From NCBI GenBank assembly GCA_003501335.1, contig DNPQ01000078.1, forward strand, positions 1-5,646: a DNA stretch of 5,646 bases, written 5' to 3'. Origin of the DNA: Bacillota bacterium. Lineage in GTDB: Bacteria; Bacillota; UBA4882; UBA8346. The notes under the pieces were generated by a model. That model was not told where the DNA came from. It saw only the letters and a program-made list of their open reading frames with translations, and ran no database searches. Below, one piece after another: positions 1-5,646 of the stretch. The translations under genes were made by a program, and so were the position numbers. Numbering within the stretch: position 1 is the stretch's first letter; each line of letters starts with the position of its first letter.

Positions 1-80
1 GCACCAATAATAATACCTAATCCCAACGCTAAAAATACCGAAACTAAAGAAACAACATGATAACGCAAATCAATGATCAT
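1..80 (-). CDS. SteB/MctB-like (DUF3186, 'copper transporter' family) protein, N-terminal fragment
   Basis: Only the first 26 codons plus 2 bases are inside the window; the gene continues beyond position 1. The ATG at 80-78 gives a peptide beginning MIIDLRYHVVSLVSVFLALG and then a glycine/isoleucine-rich stretch. The short 'IDLRYH' opening followed at once by a hydrophobic membrane anchor is the signature start of the MctB/DUF3186 family (Mycobacterium Rv1698, called SteB in Corynebacterium). A G-rich RBS (GGGGGA, 91-86) lies 5 nt before the ATG. It starts 31 nt after the steA stop with no terminator between them, so the two are very probably co-transcribed. In actinobacteria this protein is the direct partner and neighbour of SteA, which supports the call. 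The database name 'copper transporter' comes from the mycobacterial work and should not be taken as function here. Family length is around 300 residues, so most of the protein is unseen. Confidence 0.82.
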   Translation of the reverse strand, partial: MIIDLRYHVVSLVSVFLALGLGIIIG

Positions 81-111
81 AAAAATCCCCCAAAGTGATT
101 TAGTTCTCTGT

Positions 112-1239
112 TCAAAAACCCAACCATATTTTTAATTGTAGCCAAAAAGTTCTAAATAAATCCCTTGACCACTGCAGTTGTGAAAAAACAATAATGATAG
201 TGAAAATTCCGGCGACTGCAATTTGAAATAAATAACTTAGCTTAATACGGCCTTGATAGATTTTACTGACACCGCGGGCATCAACTAAAATAGAACCCAC
301 TTTTAAACGGACTAGAAAAGTACTGCCCATTCCAGCCCGGCCTTTTTCAAGAAAATCAACCATACTGGAATGAGTGCCAACAGCAACGATTAAATCAGCT
401 CCTTTTTCAAAGGCCAACAGAAGGGCGATGTCCTCACTCGTACCTGGAGCTGGAAATACTTTTGCTGGTAAATTTAAATTTTCAACCCGGCTTAGACCGG
501 GGGCTCGGCCATCTGTATACGCATGAACAATGATTTCCGCTCCGGATTTTAATGTAGAGTCGGTAACACTATCCATATCCCCAATAATAATATCCGGTAT
601 ATATCCAAATTCCAAAAGAGCATCAGCGCCTCCGTCAACCCCAATTAATACCGGATTGACGTCATCAATATATGATTTGATAATGGTTAAATCTTCACGG
701 TAATTCTGGCCGCGCACCACAACCAAAACAGGTTTGCCTTCAAATTTTGTTTTAATTTCGGGCATCTGGAGAGTACCCAAAATCAAATCTTTCTCTTTCA
801 TTGCATATTCCAATGTGTTATGCAAAAATTTATCTAACTCATTGGCTTGCATATGACGAAGCTTTTTGATATTTTTAATGATAACATCGTGTTCCAAATA
901 TTGACCTTCGCCGACCAGGATACCACCCTTCCAGATTTGGTTCCCTTTGATCTCTAATTGATCGCCTTCATGAACTTTTTGAAAAATTTCTTTACCGACA
1001 TTATCTAAAATCATAATGCCTTCCTCCAGCAAAAACGCTGGACCCGGATTGGGATAGCGACCGGTTTGGGAAGCACTGGCGTTAATAATCATTTTAATTT
1101 TGGCTTTAATTAAAGAATCGGCTGATACTTGATCAATGTCGGCATGATCAATGACGGCAATTTCACCAGCCCGGATACGTTTAGCCAAGTTTTTTGTACG
1201 AAGATCCACCCGTGCTAATGCCTTACAATCCAAACCCAT
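112..1239 (-). CDS. steA: SteA-like protein (putative cytokinetic ring / cell-separation factor, thiamine-pyrophosphokinase-like fold with C-terminal membrane anchor)
   Basis: This 375-residue protein matches the SteA family (Mycobacterium Rv1697, Corynebacterium SteA). The N-terminal part (about residues 8-130) holds family-typical motifs: ARVDLRTKNLAKRI (9-22), AVIDHADID (28-36), and a GRYPNPGPAFLLEEG segment (60-74). The middle (about 168-325) resembles a thiamine pyrophosphokinase catalytic domain, with VDGGADALLEFGYIPD (201-216) and the acidic GDMDS motif (220-224), then GTSEDIALLLAFEKGAD (266-282). One transmembrane helix lies at about 334-354, leaving a short basic/aromatic tail. Thiamine pyrophosphokinase activity is not implied; an envelope or division role is known only for the actinobacterial relatives. 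The ATG directly abuts the spo0A stop (TGAATG), and its RBS (AGAAGG) lies inside the last spo0A codons, with only 3 nt between RBS and ATG, so translation is probably coupled to spo0A. The N-terminus lines up with the family as I recall it, supporting this start. The steB-like gene follows 31 nt later. Confidence 0.88.
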   Translation of the reverse strand: MGLDCKALARVDLRTKNLAKRIRAGEIAVIDHADIDQVSADSLIKAKIKMIINASASQTGRYPNPGPAFLLEEGIMILDNVGKEIFQKVHEGDQLEIKGNQIWKGGILVGEGQYLEHDVIIKNIKKLRHMQANELDKFLHNTLEYAMKEKDLILGTLQMPEIKTKFEGKPVLVVVRGQNYREDLTIIKSYIDDVNPVLIGVDGGADALLEFGYIPDIIIGDMDSVTDSTLKSGAEIIVHAYTDGRAPGLSRVENLNLPAKVFPAPGTSEDIALLLAFEKGADLIVAVGTHSSMVDFLEKGRAGMGSTFLVRLKVGSILVDARGVSKIYQGRIKLSYLFQIAVAGIFTIIIVFSQLQWSRDLFRTFWLQLKIWLGF

Positions 1240-2016
1240 TCACCTTCTAATATTCTTCTCCAACCGCATTTTATCAGCGATCTTCGCGATAAATGAAGCA
1301 TTGGTTGGCTTGCCCTTTTTATCATCAACACAATAGCCAAATAAATTATGTAAAGTCTGAACATCTCCTTTATTCCATGCAGTTTCTATTGCAAACCTCA
1401 TAGCCCTCTCAACCCGGTTCATCGTGGTATGATATTGCTCGGCAATTAAGGGGTAGAGTCTTTTAGTCACTTCATTAATAAGGCTTGGATCCTGACTGGT
1501 CATAATGATAGCATCCCGTAAATATGAATAGCCCTTAAAATGAAGCGGTATGTTCAGGCTTTGAATAATCCGGCTTACCTCTAATTCCAAATCCCTAGAA
1601 AAGCTAGTAAGTTTACGATTAGTGACTGTGATGTCATTCATGCCTTTTACAACTTCGCAAATTCGTCGGGTCAAGGTTTCTAAATCAAATGGTTTGAGCA
1701 CATAATAATCCACTCCAAGGCTCACTGCATTACGGGCTATCTCTTCTTGTCCAAAAGCAGAAAAAATAATAATCTTCGGCCGATGAATCTGAGAATGTTC
1801 CCTTAACCATTGTAATACCCCAAGTCCGTCCATTTGAGGCATTATCATATCCAATAATAACACATCCATCGTGATTTGTGGGAAAATTTTAATAATATCT
1901 AATCCATTATAAGCAGTAGCGACTACTTCGATTTCCGATCTCGTTGAAAAATAATCCTGGAGTAGTTGGCAGAAATCTTGATTATCATCCGCTATCCCAA
2001 CTCGGATGGGTTGCAT
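1240..2016 (-). CDS. spo0A: Spo0A, sporulation master response regulator
   Basis: This 258-residue protein is Spo0A along its full length (B. subtilis: 267 residues; the difference is mainly a shorter interdomain linker). Residues 1-124 form the receiver domain: acidic pocket D10/D11, phosphoacceptor D56 in VLLLDMIMP, switch Ser86 (Thr in B. subtilis), and K108 in the LKPFD motif. Residues about 140-258 are the Spo0A-specific DNA-binding domain, with FKGYSYLRDAI (160-170), recognition helix TTMNRVERAMRFAIETAW (197-214), and LFGY...KGKPTNASFIA (225-244). The phosphorylated dimer binds TGTCGAA boxes and switches cells into sporulation; phosphate would come from sporulation kinases, directly or through a relay, none of them in this window. 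The start is fixed by a strong RBS (AGGTGG, 2026-2021) 4 nt before the ATG and by alignment of the N-terminus. It has its own sigma-H-type promoter behind a terminator, and no terminator separates it from steA. Oddity: several recognition-helix positions differ from B. subtilis (A to M, S to N, I to M, H to F), while the equivalents of R211, E213 and R214 are kept. Confidence 0.98.
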   Translation of the reverse strand: MQPIRVGIADDNQDFCQLLQDYFSTRSEIEVVATAYNGLDIIKIFPQITMDVLLLDMIMPQMDGLGVLQWLREHSQIHRPKIIIFSAFGQEEIARNAVSLGVDYYVLKPFDLETLTRRICEVVKGMNDITVTNRKLTSFSRDLELEVSRIIQSLNIPLHFKGYSYLRDAIIMTSQDPSLINEVTKRLYPLIAEQYHTTMNRVERAMRFAIETAWNKGDVQTLHNLFGYCVDDKKGKPTNASFIAKIADKMRLEKNIRR

Positions 2017-2020
2017 TTTT

Positions 2021-2026
2021 CCACCT
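2021..2026 (-). promoter_or_regulatory. Ribosome binding site of spo0A
   Basis: AGGTGG lies 4 nt upstream of the ATG at 2016. It is a strong anti-SD match and the best-placed RBS in the window, and it settles the spo0A start. Confidence 0.8.
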
Positions 2027-2053
2027 CGATCACTTATTTAAAATCCTCATTTT

Positions 2054-2082
2054 ATTTTCGCTACTGTATAAAAAATTCCTTT
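2054..2082 (-). promoter_or_regulatory. Putative sigma-H promoter of spo0A
   Basis: Reading the minus strand, AAAGGAATT (2082-2074) matches the sigma-H -35 consensus RNAGGAWWW at every position. After an 11-nt spacer, AGCGAAAAT (2062-2054) matches the -10 consensus RNNGAATWW at 8 of 9 positions; only the T is replaced by A. The spacer is in the usual 11-12 range. It sits in the 109-nt gap between spoIVB and spo0A, downstream of the spoIVB terminator and about 40 nt before the spo0A ATG. In B. subtilis spo0A is switched up at the onset of sporulation from a sigma-H promoter (Ps), so position and function agree. No convincing sigma-A promoter was found here, although basal transcription would be expected. 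Confidence 0.72.
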
Positions 2083-2100
2083 TTCTTTCTAGTATATTTA

Positions 2101-2135
2101 CAAAACAAAAAATAAAGCATCCCTGCTAGGATGCT
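2101..2135 (-). terminator. Rho-independent terminator after spoIVB
   Basis: On the minus strand AGCATCC (2135-2129) and GGATGCT (2122-2116) form a perfect 7-bp stem around a 6-nt loop, followed by a T-rich run (TTATTTTTTGTTTT). The spoIVB stop codon TAG (2128-2126) lies in the loop, so the last codons of the gene double as the 5' arm of the hairpin. It should separate spoIVB transcription from spo0A. Confidence 0.85.
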
Positions 2136-3436
2136 ATTCCGTACATTTCTTGAATCATCCATTCTGCCAAAACCCCATATCCCTTGGTGGGGTCATTGAC
2201 CAAAACATGGGTTACAGCTCCAATGAATTTTCCATGTTGAATGATTGGACTACCGCTCATTCCTTGAATGATCCCTCCGGTTAATTTTAATAGCAGAGGA
2301 TCCACCACTTTGATGACCATTCCTTTGTCTCTTGGCGCATCCTGACGATATACCTTAATAATTTCTACATTAAAATGTTCAATTTTAGTACCCCGGATAA
2401 CGGTATATATTTGTGCCGGCCCAACAGTTACTTCGGAATGATAAGCCGCTGCTATCGGAGTTTCCGCATTACGATAATCCATCCCATACAAGTGACCATA
2501 AATTCCAAAACGACTATTCTTCTCTATTTTTCCCAAAGGATTGAGCAAAGAATTGAAAATTCCAATCTTTTCTCCGGGTTGACCGGGAATCCCGACTCTA
2601 ACTCCGTTAATTTTAGCAAGAACGATTTCTCCCTGATTAAACGGTATTCCCTTTTTGCCGGCAAATTCCGCGATCCGATGTCCCAAACCGGCAAAACGTT
2701 GGGATACCGGATCATAACAAGTTAAGGTCCCGACTCCGGCAGCCGGATCTTCAATATAAATTCCCAACATATACCGAGGGATAGTTCCATTTTGTCCACA
2801 ATACACCGGACGAATTTTGGTGGTAATCTGCTTTCCGCGCCGTAATATCGTTAATTTTATAAATTTTCGTTTAGGTTGATAATTTCGTAGCTGATATTCC
2901 ACTTCATCCACTCGGTTGACCGGCATATCATCCATAGCTAATAAGACATCGCCAATCCGGATATCAGCATCTTTTGCCGGATAGTAAATATGTTGGTCAA
3001 GCCCTTTCAAAGATAAATGGCCAATGATAACCATTCCCTTACTGGAAAATAGGACACCAATGGCTTGACCGCCTGGCACTACCATTGCCGGTTGTGCTAT
3101 TTCTACATGAAGCCTTTTGACCGGAATAGCGCCTAACAGTCGAACTTGAACATCGAATTTTTCATAGGCCGGTGAATTTACGATTAAATTATTAGCGAGT
3201 AACGGTAAAGATCTAGCGTATCTACTAGGAATATCTTTCTGTAAATGCTGATGGATAGTATAAAAGCTCAAGGGAAAATAGGCCGAAATTTTTATCCGTT
3301 GCCCCGGAGAAACTTTTAGAATTGGCGGCAACCGATTGATTTGCAGTAAACATGAACCACCGAAAGCTATCAACATAAGTCCTACTATCAACCATAAAAA
3401 AAGAATTCTTTTACGAAATACTTTCAAAAATTTCAA
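2126..3436 (-). CDS. spoIVB: SpoIVB, forespore-secreted signalling serine peptidase (S55 family)
   Basis: This 436-residue protein is SpoIVB. In B. subtilis it is made in the forespore, crosses into the intermembrane space, cleaves itself, and then cuts SpoIVFA to release SpoIVFB, which processes pro-sigma-K. Residues 1-10 are basic and 11-32 form a hydrophobic signal/anchor. A PDZ domain spans about 115-205 (PGGQAIGVLFSSKGMVIIGH, then IGDVLLAMDDMPV). The S55 peptidase domain fills about 225-436. The catalytic triad is visible: His253 in GLGHRI, Asp379 in KVVDP, and Ser394 in GMSGSP; the Asp-Ser distance (15) equals that of B. subtilis D363/S378. The C-terminus GAVTHVLVNDPTKGYGV (406-422) is family-typical. 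The start codon is TTG (3436-3434), 7 nt after a GGGGTG RBS; no in-frame ATG or GTG with better context is seen upstream, and the next ATG (M21) would cut into the membrane anchor. It is bounded by terminators on both sides, so it is probably monocistronic. Confidence 0.97.
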   Translation of the reverse strand: MKFLKVFRKRILFLWLIVGLMLIAFGGSCLLQINRLPPILKVSPGQRIKISAYFPLSFYTIHQHLQKDIPSRYARSLPLLANNLIVNSPAYEKFDVQVRLLGAIPVKRLHVEIAQPAMVVPGGQAIGVLFSSKGMVIIGHLSLKGLDQHIYYPAKDADIRIGDVLLAMDDMPVNRVDEVEYQLRNYQPKRKFIKLTILRRGKQITTKIRPVYCGQNGTIPRYMLGIYIEDPAAGVGTLTCYDPVSQRFAGLGHRIAEFAGKKGIPFNQGEIVLAKINGVRVGIPGQPGEKIGIFNSLLNPLGKIEKNSRFGIYGHLYGMDYRNAETPIAAAYHSEVTVGPAQIYTVIRGTKIEHFNVEIIKVYRQDAPRDKGMVIKVVDPLLLKLTGGIIQGMSGSPIIQHGKFIGAVTHVLVNDPTKGYGVLAEWMIQEMYGIAS

Positions 3437-3477
3437 CAGGACACACCCCAGAATATATTTTTTGAAAACTCTATGGT

Positions 3478-3508
3478 TAAAATCTCCCTTTAACTGGGGC
3501 TTTATTCA
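3478..3508 (-). promoter_or_regulatory. Candidate sigma-G promoter of spoIVB
   Basis: TGAATA (3508-3503) equals the sigma-G -35 consensus. After 18 nt, GATTTTA (3484-3478) fits the -10 pattern CATNNTA at 4 of 5 fixed positions. It lies directly behind the upstream terminator and about 40 nt before the spoIVB TTG start. spoIVB is a sigma-G gene in B. subtilis, which gives a reason to expect such a site. The -10 lacks the leading C and the region is AT-rich, so this is only a candidate. Confidence 0.4.
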
Positions 3509-3537
3509 AACAAAAAAGCCCGGGGTTTCCCCGAGCT
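3508..3537 (-). terminator. Rho-independent terminator of the leuS-metallopeptidase unit
   Basis: On the minus strand AGCTCGGGG (3537-3529), an AAA loop, and CCCCGGGCT (3525-3517) form a 9-bp GC-rich stem with one T-G wobble, followed by TTTTTTGTTT. The T-run exists only on the minus strand, which sets the direction. It lies 80 nt after the metallopeptidase stop and before spoIVB. Confidence 0.88.
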
Positions 3538-3617
3538 AACTCATTTGCCATTGTTCTTTGGGTATTGTCAAAATTGCTAGATTCAAAATACAAAGTCAGA
3601 AAATTTAACTCTGCTTT

Positions 3618-4172
3618 CTAAACCACATTCAAAATTCGTCTACACCATTGATAATATTCATTTTGCCATTTTTGCCCGTAGAGAGCAATCTCTTTACGAA
3701 CCATTTTGGGTTGATAACCGGTTCTATTTACTAACGCCCAAAACTCTTTGCCATGATTAAACTGCTTAAGATGAGCGAGTTCATGTAAAATCACATAATC
3801 TCTTATTTGTTCGGGAGCTCCAATTAACCGGTGAGATAAGTTAATATTCCGTAAAGTAGAACAAGAGCCCCACCGCCCAAATTGACGATGATAATGCACA
3901 TCTTGATAATCGAAACCAAAATAAATTTGATTGAGCTGGTTGACCCGCTTTCTTAGATTCTCAATATCATTCTGAGCCATTAGATGCCAATAAACCCGGT
4001 CGATCATCGTTGCTAAATGCTTTTTTCTTTTTGCCCATGCAGCTGGAAATTGAACAATGCACTCCTCACCAACCAATTGAGCCCGAATCGTTTTACGGGG
4101 TTCCATTTTCAAAGTTAACGGAATTTTAAAAACATCCATGGGAATCTTTACTCCATTGTCAAATAAGTTCAA
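3618..4172 (-). CDS. YgjP-type (DUF45/WLM-like) zinc metallopeptidase
   Basis: The protein (184 residues from the longest start) has the YgjP/DUF45 layout: a beta-rich N-terminal half ending in RQFGRWGSCSTLRNINLSHR (96-115), then IRDYVILHELAHLKQFNHGK (123-142). H130, E131 and H134 form the HExxH zinc site, H140 is the likely third ligand, and FWALV (144-148) completes the family signature. It is probably a cytoplasmic metal-dependent protease; no signal peptide or membrane segment is visible. Substrates of this family are generally unknown. Start: the frame opens at TTG 4172, overlapping the leuS stop in TTGA, which would allow coupled reinitiation, but no Shine-Dalgarno is seen before it. 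An ATG at 4139 (M12, MDVFKIPLT) has a GGAG (4154-4151) 11 nt upstream and may be the true start (173 residues). I give the longest frame. The gene is likely co-transcribed with leuS and closed by the terminator 80 nt downstream. Confidence 0.87.
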   Translation of the reverse strand: MNLFDNGVKIPMDVFKIPLTLKMEPRKTIRAQLVGEECIVQFPAAWAKRKKHLATMIDRVYWHLMAQNDIENLRKRVNQLNQIYFGFDYQDVHYHRQFGRWGSCSTLRNINLSHRLIGAPEQIRDYVILHELAHLKQFNHGKEFWALVNRTGYQPKMVRKEIALYGQKWQNEYYQWCRRILNVV

Positions 4173-5646
4173 ATAATTACGACATTTACCAAACGATCCG
4201 GAACGGCTATTACTTTTTTCACTATTTTACCGGCAATAGCTTTTTGAATAACTTCATTTTGCATAGCCATATTTTGAAGTTCTTCGGGGGAACTTCCAAT
4301 TGGTACAACTAATTTTTCACGAATTTTTCCATTGATTTGTAAAACAATCTCAACAGTTTCTTCTGCCGCTAAATTAGGATCAGATTTAGGCCAACTTTGA
4401 TTATGAATCGAATAAGGCAACCCGAGCCGTGCCCAAATTTCTTCGGTAATATGGGGGCAAGCGGGAGCCATTAATAAAAGAAGCGTTTTTACAGATTCTT
4501 CCCACGAGGCAGTAGCATAGATTTCCACTTTATATTTGGCCATTACATTCGATAATTCCATTAATGAAGCAAGATAAGTATTAAAGGAAAAATTTTCGAT
4601 TTCTTTAGTTGCTTTGGCAATGGTCTGATGAGTCTTCCGTCGCAAAATTTTCTCAGCTTCAGCCGAATTAGCCTGAGGAACTTTTTCTAATGTTAATTCC
4701 CAGATTCGGTTCAAAAAGCGGTAGATACCCTCAACTCCTTTACCATCCCAAGGGCCTCCTTGCTCCCAGCGCCAGCCGAACATTAAATAGGCTCGGACAG
4801 CATCTGCGCCATACTTTTGGACCAGATCATCGGGGGCTACAACATTTCCCCGGGATTTACTCATTTTTTCACTATCTTCGCCAAGGATAATCCCTTGATT
4901 CCGCAATTTAACCACCGGTTCATCGAAATCAACTAAGCCCAAATCACGCATGACCTTGGTGAAAAAGCGAATATAAATAAGATGCATACAAGCATGTTCA
5001 ATTCCGCCGGTATAAAGATCAATAGGTAGCCAATATTTGGCTTCCTCCGGATTAAAAGGAACATTTCCTTTATAATAAGGACTCAAATAACCGTATGGAT
5101 ACCAGGATGAGCACATAAAGGTATCCATAGTATCAGTTTCCCGTTCAGCCGGACCACCGCATTTTGGACAAGTGGTCTTTCGAAAACTTTCATGATATTT
5201 GAGAGGAGATTCTCCGGTAGGCAAAAATTCGGCATCCTCTGGTAATAGTACTGGCAAATCTTTTTCCGGTACAGGAACAGTGCCACATCTTTCACAATAA
5301 ATAATCGGAATGGGTGCACCCCAATATCGTTGACGACTGATGAGCCAATCCCGCAATCGGTAATTGACAGTTTTTTTACCCAATCCATGTTCAGTGAGCC
5401 AAGCAGTAACAACCGCTTTAGCCTTAAGGGCCGGCGTGCCGTTAAATAAGTCCGAATTAACCAATCGGCCTTCTTCGACACCTATATAAGCTTCATTTAA
5501 ATTTTCCTGTCCGTTCCATCCATCCGGCGCAATAACAATTTTTATAGGTAGTTGAAATTTACGGGCAAAATCAAAATCACGTTCATCATGGGCGGGTACA
5601 GCCATAATAGCTCCCGTACCATAACCCATCATGACATAATCGGCAA
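4169..5646 (-). CDS. leuS: Leucyl-tRNA synthetase, C-terminal 491 residues (5' end outside window)
   Basis: Class I synthetase that charges tRNA-Leu with leucine in the cytoplasm. The reading frame is open to the window edge, with four codons (ADYV) before the first visible Met, so the gene starts beyond 5646; full-length bacterial LeuRS is about 800-880 residues, so roughly the last 60% is seen. Visible parts, numbered from the Met at 5632: the end of the CP1 editing domain (GYGTGAIMAVPAHDERDFDF, 3-22), the return to the catalytic core (ISRQRYWGAPIPIIYC, 98-113), two CxxC pairs (113/116 and 155/158) that may bind zinc, DTFMCSSWYPYGYLSPYY (170-187), GGIEHACMHLIYIRFF (209-224), and the KMSKS loop (256-260; DNA 4867-4853). 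After that come the helical anticodon-binding domain with CPHITEEIWARLG and the C-terminal tRNA-binding domain (VLQINGKIREKLVVP). It ends in TGA at 4171-4169, overlapping the next frame. No damage to catalytic motifs is seen. Confidence 0.97.
   Translation of the reverse strand, partial: ADYVMMGYGTGAIMAVPAHDERDFDFARKFQLPIKIVIAPDGWNGQENLNEAYIGVEEGRLVNSDLFNGTPALKAKAVVTAWLTEHGLGKKTVNYRLRDWLISRQRYWGAPIPIIYCERCGTVPVPEKDLPVLLPEDAEFLPTGESPLKYHESFRKTTCPKCGGPAERETDTMDTFMCSSWYPYGYLSPYYKGNVPFNPEEAKYWLPIDLYTGGIEHACMHLIYIRFFTKVMRDLGLVDFDEPVVKLRNQGIILGEDSEKMSKSRGNVVAPDDLVQKYGADAVRAYLMFGWRWEQGGPWDGKGVEGIYRFLNRIWELTLEKVPQANSAEAEKILRRKTHQTIAKATKEIENFSFNTYLASLMELSNVMAKYKVEIYATASWEESVKTLLLLMAPACPHITEEIWARLGLPYSIHNQSWPKSDPNLAAEETVEIVLQINGKIREKLVVPIGSSPEELQNMAMQNEVIQKAIAGKIVKKVIAVPDRLVNVVII

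Noticed and set aside
112..1239. Calling the steA product a thiamine pyrophosphokinase
   Set aside because: Only the core acidic and glycine motifs of that fold are present; the N-terminal domain, the C-terminal membrane helix and the steB neighbour fit SteA instead.
2054..2064. Possible 0A box (TAGCGAA) overlapping the spo0A -10 element
   Set aside because: Only 5 of 7 positions match TGTCGAA and the bases are already explained by the sigma-H -10 match.
2083..2100. TATACT and TATACA as sigma-A -10 elements in front of spo0A
   Set aside because: Neither has a recognisable -35 at 16-18 nt; in AT-rich DNA such hexamers are common.
3477..3551. 25-codon ORF on the minus strand running through the terminator before spoIVB
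   Set aside because: It has no ribosome binding site and its codons are made up of the terminator hairpin and T-run.
3543..3571. Perfect sigma-A -35 hexamer TTGACA on the minus strand between the metallopeptidase and the terminator
   Set aside because: The hexamer at the proper distance is GCAAAT, a poor -10, and any transcript would end at once in the downstream terminator.
5474..5480. Perfect Spo0A box (TTCGACA, complement TGTCGAA)
   Set aside because: It lies inside leuS coding sequence, far from any promoter; a 7-mer is expected by chance at this rate.
5083..5481. 132-codon open frame on the minus strand inside leuS, and smaller open frames on the plus strand (1151-1336, 1944-2129, 2375-2725, 3336-3539, 4690-4890)
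   Set aside because: All overlap well-supported genes in another frame, show no family motifs or membrane pattern of their own, and are shadows of the coding strand.

Overview
The window is a compact, low-GC (about 40% by eye) stretch in which every recognisable gene lies on the minus strand, so transcription runs from position 5646 towards position 1. It carries two sporulation genes, spoIVB and spo0A, side by side, which marks the source as an endospore-forming (or recently spore-forming) member of the Bacillota. The steA gene and a SteB/MctB-like gene directly behind spo0A are more typical of clostridial, Desulfotomaculum- or Thermoanaerobacter-like lineages than of Bacillus. I cannot name the genus.

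In reading order: (1) 5646-4169 is the C-terminal half of leucyl-tRNA synthetase (leuS), cut by the window edge. (2) 4172-3618 is a YgjP-type HExxH zinc metallopeptidase whose longest reading frame overlaps the leuS stop by 4 nt (TTGA). (3) 3617-3437 is a 181-nt gap with a rho-independent terminator closing the leuS-peptidase unit and, just after it, a candidate forespore sigma-G promoter. (4) 3436-2126 is spoIVB, the S55 serine peptidase that signals from the forespore to activate pro-sigma-K processing. (5) 2135-2101 is a second terminator whose hairpin includes the spoIVB stop codon. (6) 2082-2054 is a very good sigma-H promoter match, followed by a strong RBS. (7) 2016-1240 is spo0A, the master response regulator of sporulation. 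(8) 1239-112 is steA, whose ATG directly abuts the spo0A TGA. (9) 80-1 is the first 26 codons of a SteB/MctB-like (DUF3186) gene that runs out of the window.

The layout suggests three transcription units: leuS-peptidase (housekeeping), spoIVB alone (late forespore expression), and spo0A-steA-steB (sigma-H-driven entry into sporulation). The most interesting point is that the steA-steB pair, known in Corynebacterium and Mycobacterium as an envelope and cell-separation module, is apparently co-transcribed and translationally coupled with spo0A. No mobile elements, CRISPR arrays, RNA genes or long repeats were seen. The system looks like a conserved chromosomal locus rather than an accessory island.
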